Origin: Nothophaeocryptopus gaeumannii
Taxonomy: Eukaryota; Ascomycota; Dothideomycetes; Mycosphaerellales; Mycosphaerellaceae
DNA: 64,000 nt
NCBI GenBank assembly: GCA_031771865.1
Contig: JASISA010000027.1
Coordinates: 310,001 to 374,000, forward strand
Direction of reading: 5' to 3'
Shown: piece after piece, positions 41,862 through 53,522 of the stretch
Layout of the letters: every line of letters begins with the position of its first letter
Position numbering within the stretch: position 1 is the first letter of the stretch
Notes under the pieces: generated by a model
What the model saw: the letters and a program-made list of their open reading frames with translations, nothing else
The model's database searches: none
Told to the model about the DNA's origin: nothing
Position numbers and translations under genes: made by a program

Positions 41862-44800
41862 TCATACCGAGCCTTCCCAAGCCTCGCCCAACCCAATCGT
41901 CGTCCCATCATTCGTCGTCCCGTCCGTCCCCAAAACCGTAACCCTCGCAATCTTGACAACCGTCTCATAACCAAAATGTCCCGTCGTAGCCAGTTTCCCA
42001 TTAGCCGAATACTCAAAATGAATCAAACTGTAGCTATCCACAACAAGCGAGTCGCCATCGTCCAAGTAGAGATCCCCCGAAGCCGTGCCATTCGCTCCAG
42101 GAGCGATAACAACCTCAAAATCCTTCTTCCTCAACTCCGTCGTCGTATTCGCAGATTCGATTCGTTGCACGAGGATTTGTCCACCTTTGTAGTAAAGCGG
42201 AATCGTCGTGTACGCCACATCCTCCAACGTCTTTTGTGCGCCGGTCCCCTGGATTTTCTCGTGCGTGTAGTAATCGTAGAAGACGTCGTTGGGTAGGTAG
42301 AACTCAGCCGTCGTCGAATTCTCCGTCGTCACAGGCGCCACCAACAATCCCGGTCCAAAAAAGAACTGAAACCCCAGAGGCCAAGTATTCTTATCATTCG
42401 GATAATGAAAAAACATGGGCTGCACAAGCGGCGTCCCCGTCTGGTTCTGCGTATAATGCGCCGTGTACAGATAATCCAGTAATTTGTACCTAATCGCAAT
42501 AGCGTTTTGCGCGGCTTCAGCGACAACCGGCCATCGATAGAATTCATGCGGAATCACATTATTCTGCGCATGGTTTCTGAAGAACGGAGCAAAAGCCCCC
42601 AGAGTGGCCCATCTCGCACAAAGGAGTTCATTGGTATCGGATCCGAAACCGCAGACATCGCTGCCGACCATGGGGACATTGTACAAAGCTGCGAATTCGA
42701 GGATTTCGGAAATGGAGATCAGGTAGTCGTACCAAGTAGCTAGATTGTCGCCCGTCCATTTTCCGAGTTCGGAGCCGGCGCCTGCGAAGGTGGAGCGGGT
42801 GATGATGAGAGGACGGACGGAGGGACGACGATTGAGCATGGCGATGCGGGAGGCTGTGGACATTTGGGCGCCGTAGAGATTGTGGGTGTCGTATTGCACG
42901 TATCCGTCGTACATGACGAGATCGGTAGCAGCAGTCAAGTTGGAGAGGCTGCCAGCTGCGTCGCCAATGTCGTATTCCGGATTGATCAAGTCTCGACCTG
43001 GAAGGCCTTTCTTGTCGCCGGAGGTCTGACGTCTGACCATGGAGGAGCCTTGGTGGGTGGTGTAGGCGAAATCGGAGAAGCGACGGACCATCTTCGACTG
43101 TGGTGGTGAGGATGATGTGATGGTCTCAATGTCAGTCTGAGATGTGCTATTACAGTCACCAGTGACGAGAGTGCGGTTCTCGGCTTCATAGACGAATGTC
43201 GATCCTGACTCTGCTCGGACATACTGGTAAGTGACGTTGGTGTTTGCCGGCAGGTCGATAGCCGCACTCCAGATCGGGTAGTTAGTGGCGTCCAATGGAG
43301 CAGCATTGGTGATATCAGTGCCGTTGCCGATGGTGATGGCGCTGCCGAAGACGTCGATATTCTCGCCGAAGAATGTCGTCGCATTGACTCGGAAGGTGAC
43401 AGTCGATTTGCATACTGGTTGGAAGTCTGCCGGAAAGCCTGCAATGGGTCTCGGGCTGCCAAGACGGATCGCAGGTGGCTGTGGTGGGTTGCCCATGTCC
43501 TTCGCCTCCTGCTCAGCATTGCTACAAGGGTAGTGGCAGAAGTTGCTGGGATCATTCATGTCGATCCATAATGCATCGATATCAACACCGGTCTCGGCGT
43601 TGAAGAAGGTCGCAAACTGTTCATTCCAATATCCTTGTGTGTTCGGATGGAACCAGTCTGGGAAAGCAGTCACACCTGGCCACACCACACCTTGATAGAT
43701 GGACCCGTTGCTCGTCTTCATGAAGACGTCCTGATCGACACCATCGTTGAATGGGTCGTAATTCTGGTACGCAACAGCCGGGTCAACCATGACGACGTAG
43801 TGTTGCTGGCGGGCATGGAGGGTCGAGACGAGCTCACGCATCAAGCTCAGCGGAAAGCGGTACTCATCCAGAGTGAACACTCGGCGCAGCTCCATATAAT
43901 CAATGTCAGTCCACATCGTCTCGAGAGGAATGTTGGCGTTCGAGTAGTTGGCCACGACTTCAGCCACCTCGTACACGTCCCGCATCCCGTATCGACATTG
44001 GTGGAATCCGAAACCCCAGTACGGCATCAAAGCGCTCTTTCCAGAGATTTCCGAATACTGCTGTGCGACCTCGACTGGCGATGGACCGGCCAGGAAGTAG
44101 AAGTCAAACACTCCTCCGAGCAGGTCATACTCAAGGTATTGTCCTCCAGTATTATCGATCTTGTAGTTCATGCCATTAGAGTTGATCAGGAACACTGCAT
44201 GGGTCCCAGTCTCGCCTCTGTGATCGTAGTAAATTGGGTGGGTACCATAGAGATTCGTTCCAGCTGGGGTTCCGAAAGCGTCGCGGTTCCAGACAGTGCG
44301 AGTATAATTGGTGGTGTTAAGCTGGCTGTAGCAGAGAGTCAGTAGGGGTCGTGGTGACCCTTTTTGCTTCAACTTACAATGGATCTGTGTGCTCGCCCGT
44401 GCCGTATAGACTTGGGCTCTCGGGCAGCGAAGTCCTCAAACGAAGATATTGATCTTCGAAGATCAGGCTTGCTGCCGAAGTATCAAACAACACGGCGCCA
44501 TTGCTACGGCGCTTGACAATGAAGCTGAATGGTTCCTCAGTGTAGGCGAAGATGAGCTCGCTGGTGTCGTTGGTGCCGGTCGAGCAGGTGGCGGTCGAGC
44601 CAGAAGAGGACGGCCGTGGGAACAGGAAGTCGGGGACTTGATAGACTTGTTGGCTGGCGTCCTCAATCAATACGTGAAGACGTGTCTCTGTCTATTGTTA
44701 GCAGAGCATTGGTAGTTGGGCTTGGCAAGACTTGCCTGTTTGATACTCCACGGTCAAGGTGAGGTCTTGAATGTCGTTGCCGTAGAGATTGCATGGCGAG

Positions 44801-44976
44801 CCGTTGAGTGTGAGCTTTGCGGTCAAGCCATTGGCTGTCTGGCAGACGTCACTGGCCTTATAGCCCGGACATTCTGAAGGTGTCGTACTAGTCTGTCGTG
44901 TGAGTAGAAATGGGCTTGCTGATACTGTTGAAGCAGCAACAGCCAACACGCCGATGAGGCGTCTTAGAGGAGCCAT
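41862..44976 (-). CDS. secreted GH31 alpha-glucosidase with a CBM20-like insert
   Basis: Three exons (44976-44736, 44687-44378 and 44325-41862) give 1,004 residues. The first intron has a GC donor (GCAAGT), the second GTAAGT. A signal peptide (LRRLIGVLAVAASTVSA) opens the protein. GH31 hallmarks are YWGFGFHQCRYGM, the nucleophile D439 in WIDMNDPSNF, and the acid/base D710 in WTGDN. Between them the gap is 271 residues, about 100 more than in ordinary secreted fungal alpha-glucosidases. The extra stretch (roughly 485-575) reads like a starch-binding CBM20 domain: VTFRVNATTFFGENIDVFGS, then NYPIWSAAIDLPANTNVTYQ and FVYEAENRTL. It would release glucose from starch or maltose outside the cell. 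Many N-glycosylation sequons support secretion. Confidence 0.88.
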
Positions 44977-47103
44977 CGTCGCGAGTAGCAAGACGATGTT
45001 TTGATAAAAGCGACTCGAGGTGTTGACGGGGGGCGCGACTTACACAGAAGGTGCCAGTACAGTAGGTGCGGAGAAGTTTATACCGGGTGAGGCGAAATCC
45101 GTGCCACTGCCATGTGCTTCTCTGCATGTGCGTTCCCGCTTGCCGCTTGTTGCCGCCCTGCAAATCGATAGTTGCGCTATTCACAAGCCGATCATTCACG
45201 AGACCGATATATTGTTGCATGAGATTATCAGACCAAGTTTACTGCCTCTGACAGCGACCTGACAGTACCTAAAGAGGTAAGGACAGTGTGCGGGTAACTT
45301 AAGTAATAAAACGCCTCTATCACACGCAAGAAAGGCTGTTTTCTTAGCGTAGAAATTGTCGTGATCTTTACTGCGGCTGTTACGCTGATGAAACTGAAAG
45401 ATTATTAGGCCTCTGACTATATAGCCAAGGTAGTGACAACCTCGAACAGGCGTGGCATTGTCATATCCGTTGGAGCGAGGCGACGAACAATTTCCTTGAT
45501 TTGTCGCCTTGCTAATAGTTCTGTCCCTCACGCCGGTAGGATTGTCTTTTGCCTATTCTCAGAGAGCACGTCTTTCTTCTTTGGAAAGGTAAGCAAGCAG
45601 CCGGACTCCGAAGATATCTGTCAGCTCGTTCGGAACCGCTGGCGCTATCTGAGGGCCCGTATGCCCCTCAGCCACCCGCAGGCGCTGTTTTGGCATAAGA
45701 AAAGGGCAGTAAACATGATTTATTGAAGTGGAGGAATGCTTGCATGAAATGTGCATCTGACGGAGCGTCTTTCGCGCGGAATTGGCTGCGAAGTTCAGAT
45801 GCGAAGGTTGTCGGCAAGCATGTGCAGGGAAAGCAAGCCTGCGCATTCAAGCAACGGGCCTTCCGGCGCAGGCCTTTGCAGCGTTCGACAAGGATTGTGC
45901 TTGCGGCGTAGATTTGTCCGCGGGGCATCGCATCAAATGCTGCACGAAGATGGATCCAGAGTTGCATCGGGGAACGGCCATCTGACGACACTGCTGCGGA
46001 TAAGTCCAGATAATCATGGTCAGGCGGGGACTCCAATACTCAAGACTCCACTTGGTCGGTCCGGTTGGGAGACATTCGGCATACTTCCATGTCGATCACC
46101 CTCTTCGCCAAGACCCATCTTGGGAGTGTTGTGTTTGAGGTCTCTATCGGGACATGTACAAGTGGCAGATGCTTGCAGAGACCTGCCCAGGCCATACGAG
46201 CAATTGATATGATGGCGCCTGATCTGCGCTGTGTGAGTTGCGGGTGACTATGCACCATCTTGGCCATGTTGACAGGCCTGTGAGACTGATGCGAGAAGGC
46301 CGGTGGTGTAATGAGAAGTCGTGGAGGAAGTCGTCATGTGTGATGCCTCCGCATCTTCCTCCGCAGATGCACTAGCAGGGTAGCGCAAGTCGTGGACTGA
46401 AACGATCCCAAGAGTCGATGTGAGTATGGAAGGGGCAATGGCGAAGCATGCTTGTATTTTATACCCAAGGACGGGATGTATGAGGTACGATTTGACCTCA
46501 TATTCTGTGCTCATATCACTTCACCATGGAAGACCACTGCGTCTCCTCATGAACATCAGAAGCAATGATGAGGGCGTGCGCTTCGCCTAAACCTTTTGTC
46601 CTGGAGCATGCTGCCTCGGCATCATTATTGACGCTTCTGCACAAATTGATCTCCTAGGCGAAGCGGAGGCAAGATGCGAAAAGTGTTCGTTAGTCAAGGA
46701 GAGCAAGGTCCGTCACATGATGCGAAAGTCGTTTGGATGTCGTGTGGTGAAGGTTTTGCCTCGCATGAATATTCATGCAATGCTTTCGGATGTGGCTTTC
46801 ATGTATTTCGGCCTGAGGCTCTCACGCGGAGCTCTGACCGCGCCGTAAAGCTTAGCTAGGCCTTCTCGAACGCGCTTCGCGTCTTGCCAGGTTCTCGTAA
46901 ACAACATCACCAACAACCCGTCACATTTCATCCCAGCCTCCAGTACCGCACCGCTCGGCTGGAGATTGCCTTGGAATCCATCTCATCTCATCTCGAGAAC
47001 TCACATTCCAGATCGCAGTCATCTCACAACCCACTTTCCCGGGCCCTCCATGACCAGCGCGACGCCACCGAGACGATGACACGACGACCGGACTTCCAGG
47101 ACA
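44977..47103. other. 2.1-kb gene-free region between the alpha-glucosidase and REV3
   Basis: The largest gap in the window. It should carry the promoters of both flanking divergent genes. Several short frames on both strands have no recognisable domain, and I found no transposon ends or tRNA. Confidence 0.4.
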
Positions 47104-50100
47104 ATGGCTAGCAAAAGCGACATCTTCCGGGTACGATTGAACTGTGTGGACACTGCCCATTATGCACCCACCTCGCTAGATCCGCCAATATTTGGCCAAC
47201 ACGCTGCTTCGTCAACGCAGGCCGGCAAATTGCCTCAGTTCCCGGTTATCAGAGTATGGGGCGCGACCGAAACAGGTCAGAAGGTCTGCATGCACATACA
47301 TGGAGCATTTCCATATCTCTATGTGCCGTATCAAGAGTCTGTCGAGAAGGCTCACGTGGAGAACTATATCTCGACTTTCCGACACTCGATAGACCATGCT
47401 CTGGCCCTCTCTTATCGTCGGAACCCTTATGAGGATCCGCGTAAGGCCACCTTTGTCGCGCACATCAGTCTGGTCAAGGGTGTTCCTTTCTTTGGATACA
47501 ACGTGGGGTACAAGTACTATCTCAAGATCTATCTCCTCAATCCGGCCCATATGACGAGGTTCGCAGACCTGCTACAGCAGGGTGCTATCCTCAGACAGGT
47601 CTTTCAGCCCTACGAAGCCCATTTGCAGTACTTACTGCAATGGATGTGCGACTTTAACTTGTACGGGTGCGCGTACATAGAGACGGACAAGCCCCACTTC
47701 CGAGCGCCATTGCCAGAATGGGAGGAGTTGGACGATCCAACGCATCTGTGGCACGACCGTTCTGTGGATTCGGACAACGTTCTGGACGAAGACCAGTTTC
47801 CACGCCAGAGTCACTGTCAATTAGAGTTGGACATCCGAGTCGAGGACATTCTAAACCGACACTCCATCCAAGCTCGCCCGTTGCATCACTCCTTCATTGA
47901 GAGGCTCTCCTCGCTTGCGAACCTTCCACCCGAAGAGAAGTTAGTCCACTCTATGGCCGGTCTGTGGAAAGACGAGACGCGCAGACGAAAGCTGCGAATG
48001 GGACTGACTGATCCATCCTCGTCTCCGTTCCCCGCCGATGTCCTTGTGAGCATGTCTGCCGATCCGCGCAACGACAGTAAGGGTGGGTGGATTCATGAAG
48101 ATGAGTTTCGGGAAGCCATCAAACAGCTTGCAGATCAAGAGAGCAAGAGTAGAGGAGGTGGCGATGTCACATTCGAAAGCTTTAGTAGCCAAGCCTCAAG
48201 CAATGACGACGTACAGACCGTGTTGGACAGTGTGCGAGATCTGTTCCATGCGAGTCTCGAGCAAAGAAGGGTAATTAAGTCCAGAGAGCCGAACGGCCAG
48301 CTGAACGAAGACTACATTGAGCGCAAAGCTGGACATCTCTCTGCTACAGACACGAAGCAGCCTTTGGTCGATGAGAGCAGCATAGCGCAACTTCGTGACG
48401 ATGACGAGGAATACGGCAGCGATGAGGAAATCGCCAAAGACCTTGCCCTGACGCAAAGGAAGAAGCTTCAAGACGCGGGCATCAATGGCGATATAGGCGA
48501 TGCAAAAGTCGATGGCGAGGTCGCGAGCATTGAGGCGGAAGCCCAGAGAGTCGATGTTGTCAGCCTTCCTCATAACACTGTGGATCGTGTCAAAAGGGGA
48601 GTGCTGAAACGTAGTGCGCCAACTGCTGTCCAAAGTCCGTTCAAGAAGGTGCGCCTTGACGCAGACGAGACGTCGCCGACCCGCAAGTATCGCCAATTCC
48701 GCGTCAAGGACATCAAGTCGACAAATCTTAGGAATGGCGATCTCACGAAATTGGGTGGTGATGGGTTCCAAGTCCCGACAGCCGCTCAACCACATCAGAC
48801 AACAGTTGCCAACCCACCATCAGGTCAGCCACCCTCCTCACAGCGCTCTTCACAGCTGGGTCAAGGAAATAAGATTGCTTTCCCGTCTGTGAAGAATCCT
48901 AATGATTCCGAGACGTCTCTACGCCTCAGTCAACGAGATGATCTGAGCCACCTTCCTCAGCGAAGCTCTCAAGTCAGCCAGAAGAATGCTGTTGTATCTT
49001 TTGACAAATCGTCTCTCTCTGGTCCCAGTCATCCTCCTTCGTGCCCAGGCCATCGAAAGTTGCCCACTTCAGCAGTCAATTCATACATCAGCTCCTTCGC
49101 ATTACCCGCTGAGATCGAAATCTTCATGTTTGATGTCCTTCCTCCATCTTTTGAAGAAGTAGATATCTCGACCAGCCCGTCTGTCATATATCAAGATGCC
49201 TACTACAGCAACGAAAAGGATGTCCCGGAAAGACCGCGGGAATATGCTGGGCAGGAGTTTCGACTGGAGAGCGCAACATTACCATACCTGCCTGTGTTCG
49301 ACAAAGATGGAACTGTAGCACCAATCAAGCCTCAAGGAGCGGAGAAGGGAGCGACAGATCTAGCAGAGCAGCGGCAAAGACGGCAATGTACAGCGAGAAG
49401 CTGGGAGATCATGCAAGCACCGCCGACGTACGAAGAGGTCCAGCGATGGCTACACGACGATAAGCCATCTGAGCCTGATGATCTTGACCAGCTTGAAGTT
49501 GACGGCCCGCCGGCTGGCTCTCAGATCAAGCGCAAGAACCGTCCTGCACCCGAGCTCTCTCAGGTTGAGGGTCCGACGCAAAAGAACAGACACGGATTCA
49601 AGTACTCACAGAAGAAAGCGAGCACCAGCGTTCAGCACGAGACTGGCTATATGACCACGATGGCTCTTGAAGTGCATGTCAACAGCCGTGGCGACCTTGC
49701 ACCAGATCCTGAACGAGATGAAGTCAACATGATTGTGTGGTGCATCTCCGACGAGCAAATGGATGAGAAAACCAAGCTCGGGGTCTTGCTTCTGGCGAAG
49801 GATGACGAGGATATTGTCGCACGAGTTCGGCGAACTCTTGGCTATGAGACGGAAGTCGAGCACGAGGACAACGAGCTCGATCTCATCAACAAGGTGGTGG
49901 ACATTGTTCGGGAGTATGATCCTGACATTCTGACTGGGTACGAAGTACACAACAATAGTTGGGGATACTTAATTGAACGCGCTCGCCTACACTACGAGTT
50001 TGATCTGCCCGACGAGTTCTCCAGAATGAAGTCACAGTCTCATGGACGCTTCGGCAAGGATGCTGACCGATGGGGCTTCACGCATACTTCGACAGTCCGA

Positions 50101-52203
50101 ATTACTGGCCGACATACGATTAACATCTGGCGAGCCATGCGCTCAGAGCTCAACTTGCTTCAGTACACAATGGAGAACGTAGTTTTCCATCTGCTTCACC
50201 GTCGCATACCGCATTATTCATTCGCCACCTTGACGAAATGGTATCAGAGCTCGAAGCCCCGCGATCTGGCCAAGGTCCTCGACTACTTCATCACACGCAC
50301 TCACCTTGACCACGAAATTCTGGACGCTAACGAGCTGATTCCGAGAACGTCCGAGCAAGCTCGACTGCTTGGTGTGGACTTTTTCTCTGTCTTCAGCCGC
50401 GGGTCTCAGTTCAAAGTCGAGTCGCTGATGTTCCGAATCGCGAAGCCTGAGTCTTTCGTGCTGGTGTCTCCTAGCAGAAAGCAGGTGGGAGCGCAGAACG
50501 CCTTGGAATGCCTGCCGTTGGTCATGGAACCTCAGTCTGCATTTTACAACAGCCCGCTGCTGGTGCTCGACTTCCAGAGCTTGTACCCGAGTGTAATGAT
50601 TGCATACAACTATTGCTACTCTACCTGTCTCGGACGCATCGTCAACTGGCGAGGAACGAACAAGCTCGGCTTCGCGGACTTTCAGCGAACTCCGGGCCTG
50701 CTGGAGCTCGTCAAAGACAAGGTACACATTGCACCTAATGGTATGATGTACGTGAAGCCAGAGATGCGCAAGAGCTTGCTCGCCAAGATGTTGGGCGAGA
50801 TTCTTGAGACCCGTGTCATGGTCAAAAGTGGCATGAAGGTTGACAAGGATGACAAGACTCTTCAACAATTGCTCAACAACAGACAGCTTGCCTTGAAGCT
50901 GATTGCCAACGTCACGTACGGTTACACATCGGCATCCTTCTCTGGGCGCATGCCATGCTCGGAGATAGCCGACAGTATTGTGCAGACTGGGAGAGAGACC
51001 TTGGAGAAAGCTATCGCCCTGATCCACTCTGTGGAGAGATGGGGCGCAGAGGTTGTATATGGCGACACAGATAGTCTGTTCGTCTATCTCAAAGGCCGCA
51101 CGAAAGACGATGCTTTCAAGATTGGTGACGAGATTGCGAAAGCAGTGACCAATATAAATCCGCGACCTGTCAAGCTCAAGTTTGAGAAGGTGTATCATCC
51201 TTGTGTTCTGCTCGCCAAGAAGCGATACGTCGGCTTCAAGTACGAAAGTCCAAAGCAGATTGAGCCGGAGTTCGACGCAAAGGGCATCGAGACAGTCCGC
51301 AGAGATGGCACTCCCGCTGAGCAGAAGCTCGAAGAGAAGGCGCTCAAGCTACTCTTTCGCACTTCTGATCTTAGCCAGATCAAACAATACTTCCAAGCGC
51401 AGTGCACAAAGATCATGGCCGGCCGAATCAGCGTGCAAGACTTCTGCTTCGCGAAAGAAGTCAAGCTCGGCACCTATGCTGACAAGGGCCCACCGCCTCC
51501 CGGTGCTCTCATCGCTACACGACGAATGCTGAAGGACCCTCGTGCAGAGCCACAATATGGCGAGCGCGTCCCATACGTTGTAATTGCTGGCGCTCCTGGA
51601 GCCAGACTTTGGGAGAGATGCGTTGAACCGGAGCGGCTAATCAACGACGAGAACGCCGAGCTAGATGCCGAATATTACATCAGCAAGAACCTCATTCCGC
51701 CTCTCGAACGAATCTTCAACCTGATGGGAGCGAACGTGAGGCAATGGTTCGACGAGATGCCAAAAGTGCAGCGCATTCGCATGCTCGGTGGTCCACGAGA
51801 CGGCGATGTTGCGAGCAAGGCCAGAAAGACGATGGAGAGCTACATGGGCAGCTCATTGTGTCTGGTTTGCAGGACGAAGCTGGCGCCTGTGCAGCCGAAT
51901 GCTGAAGAGATTGAACTACCAGTGTGCCAGGTCTGCCGATACGAGAAGGCGCCAGCAACACTTCTTGCCTTGCGACGGAAATTGCAGAAAGCTGAAACAA
52001 CGGCTAGGGATATGGACGACGTATGCAAGAGCTGCGCGGACTTGGCGTTTGATGATGAGGTGGGGTGCGATAGCCGCGACTGTCCTGTGTTCTACAGCAG
52101 GGTGAAGGCTAAAACGCAACTGGGCGTGGCGAGGAATGGTGTTGGGAAAGTGTTGGAGGCGCTTGAGGCGGAAGAGACGAAGAGAGACTTACTTGACTGG
52201 TAA
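47104..52203 (+). CDS. REV3: DNA polymerase zeta catalytic subunit Rev3
   Basis: An intronless 1,699-residue B-family polymerase for translesion synthesis and mutagenesis. The N-terminal Rev3 domain starts DIFRVRLNCVDTAHYAPT and contains IRVWGATETGQKVCMHIHG and FPYLYVPY. A long, variable, Ser- and Gln-rich region spans about residues 300-800. The exonuclease-like region holds the DPDILTGYEVHNNSWGYL block. Polymerase motifs are DFQSLYPSVMI (region A, residues 1156 onward), LKLIANVTYGYTSASFSGRMP (region B) and YGDTDS (region C, residue 1319 onward). The C-terminus carries two metal-binding cysteine sets: CLVC with CQVC from residue 1586, then CKSC with CDSRDC near the end. The second set would bind the iron-sulfur cluster and Rev7/Pol31-type partners. 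No lesion seen. Confidence 0.96.
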   Translation: MASKSDIFRVRLNCVDTAHYAPTSLDPPIFGQHAASSTQAGKLPQFPVIRVWGATETGQKVCMHIHGAFPYLYVPYQESVEKAHVENYISTFRHSIDHALALSYRRNPYEDPRKATFVAHISLVKGVPFFGYNVGYKYYLKIYLLNPAHMTRFADLLQQGAILRQVFQPYEAHLQYLLQWMCDFNLYGCAYIETDKPHFRAPLPEWEELDDPTHLWHDRSVDSDNVLDEDQFPRQSHCQLELDIRVEDILNRHSIQARPLHHSFIERLSSLANLPPEEKLVHSMAGLWKDETRRRKLRMGLTDPSSSPFPADVLVSMSADPRNDSKGGWIHEDEFREAIKQLADQESKSRGGGDVTFESFSSQASSNDDVQTVLDSVRDLFHASLEQRRVIKSREPNGQLNEDYIERKAGHLSATDTKQPLVDESSIAQLRDDDEEYGSDEEIAKDLALTQRKKLQDAGINGDIGDAKVDGEVASIEAEAQRVDVVSLPHNTVDRVKRGVLKRSAPTAVQSPFKKVRLDADETSPTRKYRQFRVKDIKSTNLRNGDLTKLGGDGFQVPTAAQPHQTTVANPPSGQPPSSQRSSQLGQGNKIAFPSVKNPNDSETSLRLSQRDDLSHLPQRSSQVSQKNAVVSFDKSSLSGPSHPPSCPGHRKLPTSAVNSYISSFALPAEIEIFMFDVLPPSFEEVDISTSPSVIYQDAYYSNEKDVPERPREYAGQEFRLESATLPYLPVFDKDGTVAPIKPQGAEKGATDLAEQRQRRQCTARSWEIMQAPPTYEEVQRWLHDDKPSEPDDLDQLEVDGPPAGSQIKRKNRPAPELSQVEGPTQKNRHGFKYSQKKASTSVQHETGYMTTMALEVHVNSRGDLAPDPERDEVNMIVWCISDEQMDEKTKLGVLLLAKDDEDIVARVRRTLGYETEVEHEDNELDLINKVVDIVREYDPDILTGYEVHNNSWGYLIERARLHYEFDLPDEFSRMKSQSHGRFGKDADRWGFTHTSTVRITGRHTINIWRAMRSELNLLQYTMENVVFHLLHRRIPHYSFATLTKWYQSSKPRDLAKVLDYFITRTHLDHEILDANELIPRTSEQARLLGVDFFSVFSRGSQFKVESLMFRIAKPESFVLVSPSRKQVGAQNALECLPLVMEPQSAFYNSPLLVLDFQSLYPSVMIAYNYCYSTCLGRIVNWRGTNKLGFADFQRTPGLLELVKDKVHIAPNGMMYVKPEMRKSLLAKMLGEILETRVMVKSGMKVDKDDKTLQQLLNNRQLALKLIANVTYGYTSASFSGRMPCSEIADSIVQTGRETLEKAIALIHSVERWGAEVVYGDTDSLFVYLKGRTKDDAFKIGDEIAKAVTNINPRPVKLKFEKVYHPCVLLAKKRYVGFKYESPKQIEPEFDAKGIETVRRDGTPAEQKLEEKALKLLFRTSDLSQIKQYFQAQCTKIMAGRISVQDFCFAKEVKLGTYADKGPPPPGALIATRRMLKDPRAEPQYGERVPYVVIAGAPGARLWERCVEPERLINDENAELDAEYYISKNLIPPLERIFNLMGANVRQWFDEMPKVQRIRMLGGPRDGDVASKARKTMESYMGSSLCLVCRTKLAPVQPNAEEIELPVCQVCRYEKAPATLLALRRKLQKAETTARDMDDVCKSCADLAFDDEVGCDSRDCPVFYSRVKAKTQLGVARNGVGKVLEALEAEETKRDLLDW

Positions 52204-52445
52204 GACAGAACAGTTCATGATAGAAAGGAGCGCGTATATCAAAAGCGACCTTCAAACAACACGAGCTTCCTATCGTCCTTGAATGCCTCAGGCCAAAACT
52301 GCATCACGTAAACTTTCAAGCCTCGAACCAAAAACTTGACTCGTTGACCGAACAATTGTGAAGACCGTCAGATTGTCCAATACGCCACATTGACCTTTCA
52401 AAGATAAATGAACGATTTCCTTGGAGTACTCTGCAGCTGCCGATC

Positions 52446-53522
52446 ATGAGCAACCCTACGTCTTCGGAGCTCGTGGCTCTAGTTTTCGCCAAAATTCCTC
52501 TCGACTCATCCCATTGGCAAAAGCTCCTCGACAGTCTCACTGTAGCTCTGCAGACGCGTTTCAGCGACATTGATGGTCCTGCGGCTCCAAGGATTCGCTT
52601 TCTAGATCAAGGACAAGCTTCTTCTGGCTCAACAACATCAACCACTACTGGCTCTGGTCAGATCGCGGGACAGCCCTCTGGTCGTGTCGCAGAACTCCGC
52701 ATCCCAGCAACAATCTCCCCTACTTTACGAGAATGCAAGGCTTTCACTGATGGCAAGGGAACAATCCAGGCCCTGGAACGCGAAAATAGTGTAGAGGTCG
52801 TTCTGCAGCCGGGCTCCCTCTACGTCGCCCACAAAACCCCCGGCCTAGCAGTCTTCGACATGGACTCTACCCTCATCCAACAAGAAGTCATAGACGAGCT
52901 CGCCCGCGCCGTAGGCCTCTACTCTCAAGTCTCCGCCATAACTGAAGCCGCAATGCGTGGTGAGGAGCCGTATACGGATTTCGAAGCCTCCCTGCGGGCG
53001 CGTGTGGCGTTACTCGAGGGAGTTCCAGATGGGATCTGGGAGAGGATGAAGAATGAGGGGATAATTACATTTACGCCTGGAGGAGCGGAGCTTGTGAAAG
53101 TTTTGAGGAGGATGGGGTGGAAGACGGCGGTTTTGAGTGGTGGATTTTCGCCGTTGGCGGAATGGGTTAAGGAGACGTTGGGGTTGGATTATGCGTTTGC
53201 TAACCATCTGGTTTCCGACCCTACCCTTCAACAATTAACAGGCAAACTTGTCCCTACCGCACCTATCATTCACGGGCAGAAGAAAAGGGAGTTGTTACTT
53301 CGACTGGCCGAGGAAAATGGTATCTCACCTGTGAATTGCGTGGCTGTGGGAGATGGGAGTAATGATTTACCTATGATGGAGGTCGCGGGTTTGGGGATTG
53401 CGTTCAATGCGAAGCCGAAAGTGCAGGCTGCGGCGCCGACGAGGTTGAATGGGGGGAGTTTGGTGGATGTGCTGTATGTGTTGGGGTATACGTGGGAAGA
53501 GATTGAAAAGGCGTTGGCATGA
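52446..53522 (+). CDS. SER2: phosphoserine phosphatase
   Basis: A 358-residue HAD-superfamily enzyme that removes phosphate from L-phosphoserine in the last step of serine synthesis. HAD motif I is FDMDSTLIQQEVIDELAR with nucleophile D138 and acid/base D140. Motif II is AVLSGGFSPLAE, and the last motif is VGDGSNDLPMMEVAGLGIAF. The region EEPYTDFEASLRARVALLEG is the substrate cap of SerB. The first 125 residues are longer than in bacteria and resemble the extended N-terminus of fungal Ser2. It follows REV3 by 242 bp on the same strand. No introns are required. Confidence 0.93.
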   Translation: MSNPTSSELVALVFAKIPLDSSHWQKLLDSLTVALQTRFSDIDGPAAPRIRFLDQGQASSGSTTSTTTGSGQIAGQPSGRVAELRIPATISPTLRECKAFTDGKGTIQALERENSVEVVLQPGSLYVAHKTPGLAVFDMDSTLIQQEVIDELARAVGLYSQVSAITEAAMRGEEPYTDFEASLRARVALLEGVPDGIWERMKNEGIITFTPGGAELVKVLRRMGWKTAVLSGGFSPLAEWVKETLGLDYAFANHLVSDPTLQQLTGKLVPTAPIIHGQKKRELLLRLAEENGISPVNCVAVGDGSNDLPMMEVAGLGIAFNAKPKVQAAAPTRLNGGSLVDVLYVLGYTWEEIEKALA

